Of a DNA stretch of 40,056 nucleotides, positions 15,900 through 23,176 are shown in pieces (positions within the stretch are counted from its first letter, which is position 1; every line of letters starts with the position of its first letter). Location of the stretch: the NCBI GenBank assembly GCA_948473115.1, contig CAOKWI010000040.1, positions 1-40,056 on the forward strand. Reading direction: 5' to 3'. This stretch comes from an uncultured Lachnospiraceae bacterium. GTDB lineage: Bacteria > Bacillota > Clostridia > Lachnospirales > Lachnospiraceae. The notes beneath the pieces are model-generated. The model saw only the letters and a list, made by a program, of their open reading frames with translations, was not told the origin of the DNA and did no database searches. The position numbers were made by a program, and so were the translations under genes.

Positions 15900-16955
15900 A
15901 TGGATCTAAGTGTTGTGTGGCAGGATTACGGCCTGGACAGGCTCCAGGAGGGCATGAATACCCTGTTCCCCCAGAAAAGCCTGTCCCTGGAGCATCTGCT
16001 GGGGAAAGTGGTAACAGGGGATATCATTGGTGCGCTGGCGGAACTGTTTACAGGGAGCATTTCCGGCTTTCAGGCGCAGTTCGCCGGGATGAAAAACATA
16101 TTGATATGGCTTCTGATCCTGGGAATCCTTTCCTCGCTGATGCATCATTTCGTGGAGATATTTGACAGGCATCAGGTGGCGGATATCAGCTTTTATTTTA
16201 TGTATCTGCTGTTTTCCGCAGTCCTTTTGGGGAGCTTTTCCCAGGCGGCGCAGGTGGCGGAGGAGACCATGGAAAATGTGATCCTGTTCGTAAAGCTGCT
16301 GGTTCCCGCCTACCTGATCTCCGTGGGGGTGGCAGCGGGGTCGGTCACCGCAGGCGCTTCCTATCAGATCATGCTCCTGGTCATCTACGGGGTGGAGCAT
16401 ATTCTGCTGAGCGCTCTGCTTCCATTGATCTACAGCTTTGTCATGCTTTCCATGATAAACGGGATCTGGGCGGAGGAAAAGCTGACCCTGCTGATCGAAC
16501 TTCTGGAGAAGGCAGTGGGGTGGATTTTAAAGGCAGCCATAGGCGTGGTCACAGGGATCAGTCTTTTTCAGGCACTGATCACTCCCCTTGTGGACTCGGC
16601 GAAATCCTCGGCTCTGCAGAAGGTGCTCGCCTCCCTGCCGGGGGTGGGGAATCTGGCGGACGGAGTGGTGGAACTGGTCCTGGGATCGGCGATGGTGCTG
16701 AAAAACAGTATCGGGGTAATCCTGCTGCTGCTTCTTCTGGCATTGTGCGCGGCGCCCCTGATCAAGATCGCCATCATCGCCTTTATTTTAAAATGTGCGG
16801 CTGCCTTTATGGAGATGGTAAGCGATAAACGGATCACGGCCTGTGCCAACAGGACAGGGGACGGAGGACTGTTACTGCTGCGGACGGCGGGAACCGCAAT
16901 GCTTCTTTTCCTGATCGCCATATCCGCATGCACTGCCTCCGTCAGGAAATTTTAA
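15900..16955 (+). CDS. spoIIIAE: Stage III sporulation protein AE
   Basis: Encodes 351 residues. A soluble N-terminal segment of ~60 residues is followed by about seven hydrophobic helices, as in SpoIIIAE, the large polytopic component of the SpoIIIA channel. ATG 15900 was preferred to GTG 15894 because CGGAGGT ends at the GTG and leaves better spacing for the ATG. An imperfect direct repeat (AAATTCCTGGGAGGG twice, ~16966-17000) separates it from spoIIIAF. Confidence 0.92.
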   Translation: MDLSVVWQDYGLDRLQEGMNTLFPQKSLSLEHLLGKVVTGDIIGALAELFTGSISGFQAQFAGMKNILIWLLILGILSSLMHHFVEIFDRHQVADISFYFMYLLFSAVLLGSFSQAAQVAEETMENVILFVKLLVPAYLISVGVAAGSVTAGASYQIMLLVIYGVEHILLSALLPLIYSFVMLSMINGIWAEEKLTLLIELLEKAVGWILKAAIGVVTGISLFQALITPLVDSAKSSALQKVLASLPGVGNLADGVVELVLGSAMVLKNSIGVILLLLLLALCAAPLIKIAIIAFILKCAAAFMEMVSDKRITACANRTGDGGLLLLRTAGTAMLLFLIAISACTASVRKF

Positions 16956-17021
16956 GGCAGGGACGAAATTCCTGGGAGGGACAAAATTCCTGGGAGGGGA
17001 AGGCTTTAAAGGAGTGTCAGT

Positions 17022-17648
17022 ATGAATGGTTTATTGCAGACGATCTGTCAGATCGGCATTTTTATGATCTGTGCCCAGGCGGTGGTGCACTTTCGCCCGC
17101 AGGCGGCATATGAAAAATATTTGAAGCTTCTGGTCAGCGCAATGGTGCTGATACAACTGTTCCTTCCTGTCAGCAGGTTTCTGTTCCGCGGAGACGGAGG
17201 TGATCTGGAACAGAAGACACAGGCGTTCCTGGAGGGGCTGGAGGAGGAAATGTCAGCTGCCGAGCGCAGGGCATATGAGACGGACGCGCTTCTGGAGCAG
17301 ATGTCACTGGAAGAAATCAGAAGACGTGTGGAGGAGGCGGCTTCCGGGAAACCCGGAACAGAGGGGATCGGGATGGAAGGTATCGGAACAGAGGATATCG
17401 GGACAGAAGGGTTCGGGACGGAAGGCATCGGAACAGAGGATATCGGGACAGAAGGGATTGGGACAGAAGGTATCGGAACAGAGGATATCGGGACAGAAGG
17501 GATTGGGACAAAAGGGATTAGAACGGAAAGTGTCGGTGTGGGGGATGCCGGGACAGAGGATGCCGGGACGGGTGAAAATGCCATCCGGATAGACCGGATA
17601 CAGGTGGAGGAGATAAGGTTTCAGACGGAAAACGGATCCACGGAATAG
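17022..17648 (+). CDS. spoIIIAF: Stage III sporulation protein AF with a pentapeptide-repeat insert
   Basis: Encodes 208 residues. Two N-terminal membrane helices (~5-22 and ~35-55) and a soluble helical part ending in RRRVEEA match SpoIIIAF. The expected C-terminal domain is interrupted or replaced by about 14 tandem pentapeptides (residues 112-183), mostly GTEGI and GTEDI, followed by a short tail (IRIDRIQVEEIRF) typical of the family's last strand. The repeats read in frame, so the gene remains intact. ATG 17022 follows AAAGGAG. Confidence 0.88.
   Translation: MNGLLQTICQIGIFMICAQAVVHFRPQAAYEKYLKLLVSAMVLIQLFLPVSRFLFRGDGGDLEQKTQAFLEGLEEEMSAAERRAYETDALLEQMSLEEIRRRVEEAASGKPGTEGIGMEGIGTEDIGTEGFGTEGIGTEDIGTEGIGTEGIGTEDIGTEGIGTKGIRTESVGVGDAGTEDAGTGENAIRIDRIQVEEIRFQTENGSTE
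17355..17570 (+). repeat. 15-bp-period tandem repeat inside spoIIIAF
   Basis: Roughly 14 units of a 15-bp repeat encode GTEGI, GTEDI and variants. A higher-order 45-bp unit (GTEGI-GTEDI-GTEGI/F) is seen about three times, pointing to recent stepwise expansion. The array is in frame within a gene essential for sporulation in model species. Confidence 0.9.
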
Positions 17649-17729
17649 CTGTGGGAGACGGGAGACAGGTATGGTAGTCTGGTCTGAGAATATGCGATGC
17701 AGGGGCAATGGGGACGTGACGGAAAGCAG

Positions 17730-17864
17730 ACAGATGCAAAGAGAACAGATGCAAAGAGAACAGATGCAAAGAGAACAGATGCAAAGAGAACAGATGCAAA
17801 GAGAACAGATACGAAGAGAACGGATGCGAAGAGAATAGATACAAAGAGAAAGGATGCAAAGAGA
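17730..17864 (+). repeat. Nine-unit 15-bp minisatellite between spoIIIAF and spoIIIAG
   Basis: Nine tandem copies of ACAGATGCAAAGAGA lie here. The first five are identical and the last four carry single substitutions. An ORF at 17697-17894 reads the array as TDAKR repeats, but its ATG has no ribosome site and it has no other domain, so it is not called as a gene. The unit sequence differs from the spoIIIAF array 160 bp upstream although the period is the same. Confidence 0.9.
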
Positions 17865-17918
17865 ACCGGTGTAATGGGGATCAGGAAAGAATAGGGACGG
17901 GATGGGGATGGAACGGAA

Positions 17919-18560
17919 ATGAAGGGCATGAAAGATATTATAGAAAAGCAGTTAAATAAAGTGGATTACAAAAAATGGTTCCGGAAGGATAATCTGGTCA
18001 TCCTGATTCTGACAGGGGTGCTGCTGGTCATCATTGCGCTTCCCACGAAGGAGAGCGGGAAAGCGGAAGCGGAACCCTCCCGGACGGAAGCAGACTCCCC
18101 GGCAGGGATTCCTTCGGAGAGCGGGGCGGGGGCTGAGGGTTCGATGGATTCGGATGAAGCGTATATCAGACAGCTGGAGCAGCGGCTGCGGGAAACGCTT
18201 TCCCGCATGGAAGGAGTTGGGAAGGTGCGCGTGATGATTACCCTGAGATCCTCACGGGAGCTGGTGGTGGAGAAGGAGCAGCCTTTTGTGCGTTCCTCCA
18301 CTGATGAGAAAGACTCCCAGGGCGGGAACCGTTCCGTCCACCAGATGGAGACGGAGGAAAATACGGTTTACCGGACCGACGGAAGCGTCAGCGAGCCCTA
18401 TGTGGTCAAGACCCTGCCGCCCCAGGTCGAGGGGGTGGTGGTGGTCGCCGAGGGAGCCGGAAGCGGCACCGTGGACAGAACCATTGTGGAGATGGTACAG
18501 GCACTGTTCGACGTGGAGGCGCATAAAGTAAAAGTGGTTAAAATGGAGAAGGCCGAGTAG
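17919..18560 (+). CDS. spoIIIAG: Stage III sporulation protein AG
   Basis: Encodes 213 residues. A short basic N-terminus precedes one membrane helix (~27-42). A low-complexity Ala/Glu/Ser linker follows, then the ring-forming domain (VGKVRVMITLRSS... and KTLPPQVEGVVVVAEGA) characteristic of SpoIIIAG, which forms a large ring in the mother-cell membrane. Two ATG codons (17919 and 17928) are possible starts. The gene lies after the minisatellite and 59 bases before spoIIIAH. Confidence 0.9.
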   Translation: MKGMKDIIEKQLNKVDYKKWFRKDNLVILILTGVLLVIIALPTKESGKAEAEPSRTEADSPAGIPSESGAGAEGSMDSDEAYIRQLEQRLRETLSRMEGVGKVRVMITLRSSRELVVEKEQPFVRSSTDEKDSQGGNRSVHQMETEENTVYRTDGSVSEPYVVKTLPPQVEGVVVVAEGAGSGTVDRTIVEMVQALFDVEAHKVKVVKMEKAE

Positions 18561-18619
18561 CATATATTTATGGAAAGGCTCATACAATGAACTAGTAAAT
18601 CGCAAAGAAGGAGAAAGAA

Positions 18620-19441
18620 GTGAAAAACCTAATCAAAAAGAATCAGCTTATGATTACCGCACTTGCCATTATGATTGCCATTGCGGGCTATCTGCAATTT
18701 GCGGGTACAGGACTGGAGGAGGAATATCTTACCACGGAGGGCGGAGCCGGCGCCGGAGACACGAGCGCTGTGGATTCGGGAGGCATCATCACAGAGAATT
18801 ATACGGCAGACGGACTTCTCGATCTGTCGGAGGAGGATCTGCTGACAAATGGTCTGACGGACATTGAAAGCCTGGACTCCGATGTGGATATTATCGTGGA
18901 AGACTATCTGGAGGACGGAATGGATATCATGGGAGTGGAGAACGCGGCGGAGGGTCAGGCCGCGGTAGATGGTCAGGCAGCGGCGGAGGGTCAGGCCGCA
19001 GCGACGAATTCTGTGGAAGGGCAGATGGCCGGGGCAACTCCCAATGAAGATGAGATTCCCGGGGAAGCTGTGTTCACATCCACGGGAGGCATGACAATTC
19101 TTTCTGACGCCAAGCTTTTAAAGGAGCAGACCAGGGCCAGAAACAAGGAGACCCTCCTGGAGATCATCAGCAGCGAAGGATTGACCGACACCCAGAAGCA
19201 GGAGGCGGTGGACGCAATGGTGGAGATGACCGCTATCGCGGAGAAGGAAGCGGCTGCGGAGATCCTGCTGGAGGCAAAGGGCTTTAAGGATGTGGTGGTA
19301 AGCATTAACGGCAACGCGGTGGACGTAGTGGTAAATGCGTCGGAACTGGATGATGTCATGAGGGCACAGATCGAGGATATCGTAAAGAGAAAAACGGAAG
19401 TTTCTGCGGAAAATATCATTATAAGTACTGTGGTGCAGTAA
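18620..19441 (+). CDS. spoIIIAH: Stage III sporulation protein AH
   Basis: Encodes 273 residues from a GTG start placed after AAGGAG. One membrane helix (~9-28) precedes a long acidic linker, and the C-terminal YscJ/FliF-like domain (from ~180) ends in VSAENIIISTVVQ. In model species SpoIIIAH binds forespore SpoIIQ across the intermembrane space. The linker holds an alanine-rich near-repeat (EGQAAVDGQAAAEGQ). It is the last gene of the operon; a promoter-like site lies directly downstream. Confidence 0.92.
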   Translation: MKNLIKKNQLMITALAIMIAIAGYLQFAGTGLEEEYLTTEGGAGAGDTSAVDSGGIITENYTADGLLDLSEEDLLTNGLTDIESLDSDVDIIVEDYLEDGMDIMGVENAAEGQAAVDGQAAAEGQAAATNSVEGQMAGATPNEDEIPGEAVFTSTGGMTILSDAKLLKEQTRARNKETLLEIISSEGLTDTQKQEAVDAMVEMTAIAEKEAAAEILLEAKGFKDVVVSINGNAVDVVVNASELDDVMRAQIEDIVKRKTEVSAENIIISTVVQ

Positions 19442-19443
19442 AT

Positions 19444-19472
19444 TTGGGTATAATTTACATAAATTATATGAT
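19444..19472 (+). promoter_or_regulatory. Promoter-like site upstream of deoB
   Basis: TTGGGT (19444-19449), a 17-base spacer and TATGAT (19467-19472). The overlapping TATAAT at 19473-19478 may also serve. It gives a leader of about 175 bases before the deoB ATG. Confidence 0.5.
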
Positions 19473-19479
19473 ATAATAT

Positions 19480-19645
19480 ACGCGGACACAATGAGCCAAG
19501 CGGCTGCGAAGCAGACATTTGGCGAATGTGCGCGAACCAAGATGAAGCGAAGCGAAATCATGGTATAATAGCCGCAAAGGAAAAGGAAGCGGCGGCGAAG
19601 CCGCCCGATGAAATCAGGCAAAAGCGCTGAAAGCGCGGAAGGATT
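19480..19645 (+). other. Structured leader upstream of deoB
   Basis: The leader holds short G/C-rich repeats and hairpins, such as GCGGC-GGCGAA-GCCGC near 19590-19607 and AGCGCTGAAAGCGC near 19624-19637. It also contains a 25-codon ATG-to-TAA frame from 19490 with no ribosome site. No known riboswitch was recognised. It may be a dispersed repeat or a leader-peptide region. Confidence 0.4.
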
Positions 19646-19654
19646 ATAATTTAC

Positions 19655-20797
19655 ATGAAGAGAATTTTTTTGATCGTACTGGACAGCTTTGGGATTGGGG
19701 CGATGGAGGATGCGGCTTCCTACGGGGACATTGATGTGAATACCCTGAGAAGCGTGTCCGCCAGTCCCTTTTTCCATGTTCCCAATCTGAGGGAACTGGG
19801 ATTGTTTGATATCGAGGGAGTCACTGTGGGGGAACCCATGGGTGACGGAAAGCATAAGGCCGCCATTGCCCGCGCCAGGGAGGCGTCAAAAGGCAAGGAC
19901 ACCACCATTGGCCACTGGGAGATCGCGGGCGTGTATTCCCCCAGTCCCCTTCCCACTTATCCGGAAGGGTTTCCGGAGGAGGTGCTGGAGCCTTTCCGGC
20001 AGCAGACTGGCAGGGGTGTGCTGTGCAATAAGCCATATTCCGGCACAGAGGTGATCAGGGACTACGGGAAGGAGCACCTGCGCACGGGGGATCTGATCGT
20101 CTATACCTCGGCGGACAGTGTGTTTCAGATCGCAGCCCACGAGGAGTTGGTTCCCGTGGAACAGCTTTATGAGTACTGTGAGACTGCCCGCGGGATCCTG
20201 CGCGGCAGGCACAGTGTGGGAAGAGTCATTGCCCGCCCTTTCACGGGGGAGGAGGGCAATTTTGTCAGAACGCCGCGCCGTCATGATTTCTCCATGGAAC
20301 CTCCGGCTGTCACCATGCTGGACCAGCTGAAGGAAGCGGGCAGGGACGTGATCGCCGTGGGGAAGATCCGGGATATTTTTGCGGGAAGAGGGATCACGGA
20401 AGCGGTGCCCACCGGCGGCAACGAAGAAGGAATACAGCGGATCCTGGAGTATCTTGACAAAGACTTTGAGGGGCTCTGCTTTGTGAACCTGGTGGACTTT
20501 GACATGCTGTACGGCCACCGGAGGGATGTGGACGGCTATGCGAAAGCGCTGAGTTATTTTGACGAAAAGCTGCCGGAGATCACGGGGAAACTGCGGGAGG
20601 AGGACATTCTGATGATCACCGCGGACCACGGATGCGATCCGGCCTACACGGCCACCACGGATCACACCAGGGAGTATACGCCTTTTCTCATGTATTCGCC
20701 TTGCCGGGAGACCGTTCCGCCCAAGAACCTTGGAACCTTTGATTCCTTTGCAAGGATCGGGGCAGCTGTGCTGCAATACTTTGGTATTGCGCCGTAA
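19655..20797 (+). CDS. deoB: Phosphopentomutase
   Basis: Encodes 380 residues, within the usual ~390. It interconverts ribose-1-phosphate/deoxyribose-1-phosphate and the 5-phosphates in nucleoside salvage. Alkaline-phosphatase-superfamily metal motifs are clear: VLDSFGIGAM at the N-terminus, TIGHWEIAG, NLVDFDMLYGHRRDVDGY and ITADHGCDP near the C-terminus. GGAAGGA lies upstream at slightly long spacing. It stands alone between spoIIIAH and prfC; no purine phosphorylase gene is adjacent. Its stop codon lies inside the left arm of a palindrome that may terminate transcription. Confidence 0.95.
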   Translation: MKRIFLIVLDSFGIGAMEDAASYGDIDVNTLRSVSASPFFHVPNLRELGLFDIEGVTVGEPMGDGKHKAAIARAREASKGKDTTIGHWEIAGVYSPSPLPTYPEGFPEEVLEPFRQQTGRGVLCNKPYSGTEVIRDYGKEHLRTGDLIVYTSADSVFQIAAHEELVPVEQLYEYCETARGILRGRHSVGRVIARPFTGEEGNFVRTPRRHDFSMEPPAVTMLDQLKEAGRDVIAVGKIRDIFAGRGITEAVPTGGNEEGIQRILEYLDKDFEGLCFVNLVDFDMLYGHRRDVDGYAKALSYFDEKLPEITGKLREEDILMITADHGCDPAYTATTDHTREYTPFLMYSPCRETVPPKNLGTFDSFARIGAAVLQYFGIAP

Positions 20798-20825
20798 CAG
20801 TTCAGTACCCTGTCTGAACTGTTAC
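20794..20825 (+). terminator. GTAACAGTTCAG palindrome overlapping the deoB stop
   Basis: GTAACAGTTCAG (20794-20805) and CTGAACTGTTAC (20814-20825) form a perfect 12-bp stem with an 8-base loop; the deoB TAA is inside the left arm. There is no long T run. It is the clearest member of a palindrome family that recurs near other gene ends in this window. Confidence 0.6.
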
Positions 20826-20897
20826 ATTGCGCCAGCGTTTTAGGAAGCCTGTGCGCTTTCACTGGAGAATTTTAGGAAGCGATGATTTGATCAGCCC

Positions 20898-21081
20898 TTC
20901 CTAAGGAACTGTGCAAAAATAAATTTTCATATTGCTTGTCTTTTTCTCCGATATCAAATTGCTAAAGCAATTACTCAAAAATCAGTTACATAGCCCGCTA
21001 TGCGCCTGATTTTTGAGCAGCACTCTCGAAGAAAAATCCAGCGCCCTATTGAAAAGTTATTTCTTCACAATTCCTAAGGAA
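20898..21081. repeat. Fold-back (MITE-like) palindromic element
   Basis: An imperfect palindrome of about 184 bp, bounded on both sides by TTCCTAAGGAA. Matching arm blocks include AAATAA-TTTTCA, TTTTTCTxCGA and CTCAAAAATCAG, around the centre CATAGCCCGCTATG. No coding frame exists in it. A partial third arm follows directly (GAACTGTGAA...TTCACAGTTC, 21079-21108). It fills most of the deoB-prfC gap and looks like a non-autonomous mobile element. Confidence 0.6.
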
Positions 21082-21147
21082 CTGTGAAGATGAATTTTTT
21101 CACAGTTCATTAGACTAAGATTTGATATGTATGGAGGATTTTATCAG

Positions 21148-22743
21148 ATGAGCAATTATACAGAAGAGATCAACCGCCGCCGCACCTTTGCCATTATTTC
21201 CCATCCGGACGCGGGCAAGACCACATTGACGGAGAAGTTCCTGCTTTACGGGGGAGCCATCAACCTGGCGGGAAGTGTTAAGGGGAAAGCCACGGCGAGA
21301 CATGCGGTGTCCGACTGGATGGAGATTGAGAAGGAAAGAGGCATCTCTGTCACTTCCTCCGTGCTGCAGTTTGAATACGACGGTTACTGTATCAATATCC
21401 TGGATACCCCGGGACATCAGGACTTTTCCGAGGATACCTACCGTACCCTGATGGCGGCGGACTCCGCGGTCATGGTCATCGACGCGTCCAAGGGAGTGGA
21501 GGCCCAGACCAGGAAGCTGTTCAAGGTCTGCGGCATGAGGGGGATTCCCATTTTTACCTTTATCAATAAGCTGGACCGCGACGCCAACGATACCTTCGAT
21601 CTGCTGGACGAGATCGAGAAGGAGCTGGGCATCGCCACCTGTCCCGTGAACTGGCCCATCGGCTCCGGCAAGGGCTTTAAGGGGGTCTACGACAGGGAGA
21701 AAAAATGTGTCATCTCTTATGCCGACACGGAAAAGGGCACCAAAGAGGGGACTGCGACGGAGATCCCCATTCAGGAGGAAGGGCAGTTACGGGCACTGAT
21801 CGGCGACGAGGCGGCGGACAAGCTTCTGGAGGAAGTGGAACTGCTGGATGGAGCCAGCGCCGAGTTTGACCTGGAGCAGGTGCGGGCGGGAAAGCTGACG
21901 CCGGTCTGCTTTGGCTCCGCATTGACCAATTTTGGCGTGGAGATCTTCCTGAAGCATTTCCTGAACATGGCTACCACGCCCCTGCCCAGAAAGGCGGACA
22001 CGGGGCTGATCCTGCCCACGGAGCATGAATTCAGCGCCTTTGTGTTTAAGATCCAGGCCAACATGAACAAGGCCCACAGAGACAGGATCGCTTTTATGAG
22101 GATCTGTTCCGGAAAGTTTGACGCCCAGATGGAGGTGCGCCATGTCCAGGGGAATAAGGTGATGCGCCTGTCCCAGCCCCAGCAGATCATGGCGGACGAG
22201 CGTAAGATTTTAAGTGAGGCCTATGCGGGAGACATCATCGGCGTATTCGACCCGGGCATTTTTTCCATCGGCGATACGCTCTGTATGCCGAAGGAAAAGT
22301 TCCAGTATGAGGGCATCCCAACCTTTGCCCCGGAGCATTTCGCCAGGGTGCGCCAGCTGGACACCATGAAGAGAAAGCAGTTTGTAAAGGGAATCCAGCA
22401 GATCGCCCAGGAGGGCGCCATTCAGATCTTCCAGGAGTTCAACACAGGACTGGAGGAAATCATTGTGGGCGTGGTGGGCGTGCTGCAGTTTGACGTGCTG
22501 AAATACCGTCTGGAAAACGAATACAATGTGGAGATTCGCCTGGAGAACCTTCCCTATGAGCATATCCGCTGGATAGAAAACAAGGATGAAGTGGATCTGG
22601 AGAAGCTGACCGGCACCTCGGATATGAAGAAGGTGAAGGATATGAAGGGGAACCCGCTGCTCCTGTTTGTCAATGCCTGGAGCGTGGGAATGACACTGGA
22701 CCGCAACAAGGGGTTGGTGCTGACGGAATTCAGCCGTAATTAA
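21148..22743 (+). CDS. prfC: Peptide chain release factor 3
   Basis: Encodes 531 residues, the family length. A translational GTPase that recycles RF1/RF2 from the ribosome. G1 is seen in HPDAGKTTLTEKF, G3 in DTPGHQDFSEDTYR and G4 in FINKLDRDA; the C-terminal RF3-specific region ends in LTEFSRN. ATG 21148 is preferred over ATG 21127 because GGAGG precedes it at good spacing and the family begins near this point. The gene is monocistronic, with palindromic repeats on both sides. Confidence 0.95.
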   Translation: MSNYTEEINRRRTFAIISHPDAGKTTLTEKFLLYGGAINLAGSVKGKATARHAVSDWMEIEKERGISVTSSVLQFEYDGYCINILDTPGHQDFSEDTYRTLMAADSAVMVIDASKGVEAQTRKLFKVCGMRGIPIFTFINKLDRDANDTFDLLDEIEKELGIATCPVNWPIGSGKGFKGVYDREKKCVISYADTEKGTKEGTATEIPIQEEGQLRALIGDEAADKLLEEVELLDGASAEFDLEQVRAGKLTPVCFGSALTNFGVEIFLKHFLNMATTPLPRKADTGLILPTEHEFSAFVFKIQANMNKAHRDRIAFMRICSGKFDAQMEVRHVQGNKVMRLSQPQQIMADERKILSEAYAGDIIGVFDPGIFSIGDTLCMPKEKFQYEGIPTFAPEHFARVRQLDTMKRKQFVKGIQQIAQEGAIQIFQEFNTGLEEIIVGVVGVLQFDVLKYRLENEYNVEIRLENLPYEHIRWIENKDEVDLEKLTGTSDMKKVKDMKGNPLLLFVNAWSVGMTLDRNKGLVLTEFSRN

Positions 22744-22892
22744 TTTGTTACTGTTCACAGCTTCGCTGCTCACAGCAACATAATGCACACAAAATGAGCA
22801 AAAGACGCTCATTTTGGCGCCCGCAGTCTCGGGTTTTTATGCCCAAAACGCATAAAAACGCCTTCGCGAAACCGGCTGTGAATAGTAACATT
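22744..22892. repeat. Nested palindromic repeat downstream of prfC
   Basis: Outer arms GTTACTGTTCACAGC (22747-22761) and GCTGTGAATAGTAAC (22875-22889) pair with one mismatch. Inside are two more hairpins: AAAATGAGC/GCTCATTTT (22791-22815) and TTTTTATGC/GCATAAAAA (22834-22858). The outer arms belong to the GTAAC-GTTCA family. It probably terminates prfC. Confidence 0.65.
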
Positions 22893-22898
22893 AATTTT

Positions 22899-23068
22899 CA
22901 CCTGTGCGGTTGCGTCAGCAGACGCATGAGCGCGAAAGTGCGGGTTTTGTGCACGGAATCGTTCCCCTGTTTGATGCCCCCGCATTTGACGCATGAGCGC
23001 GAAAGCGCGGGTTTTGTGCATGTGGAAGTCAGGTAGGATGCTCCCTGGAGCGTCCTACCGCACAGGTG
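22899..23068. repeat. Inverted-repeat element with an internal 33-bp direct repeat
   Basis: Outer arms are CACCTGTGCGG (22899-22909) and CCGCACAGGTG (23058-23068), a perfect 11-bp inverted pair. Inside are two 33-bp direct copies beginning GACGCATGAGCGCG (22921-22953 and 22988-23020, one mismatch) and a hairpin GGTAGGATGCTCC/GGAGCGTCCTACC (23032-23059). Noncoding; a related fragment lies after recN near 34165-34205. Confidence 0.65.
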
Positions 23069-23176
23069 GATGAATGCCCGCGGGAAATGGGTCAGGTCAG
23101 CGTGGCTGACACTGATGCACCGGCGGACACTGCGCCGGTGTCATGGGGATATGGCTGCGGCATGGAGGTTAGTGGA

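Noticed and set aside
17355..17864. CRISPR array
   Set aside because: Units of 15 bp are directly abutting with no spacers, and no cas genes are nearby; these are tandem repeats.
17697..17894. 65-codon TDAKR-repeat frame
   Set aside because: The frame exists because a 15-bp repeat preserves phase; the ATG lacks a ribosome site and no domain is seen. Kept as a repeat only.
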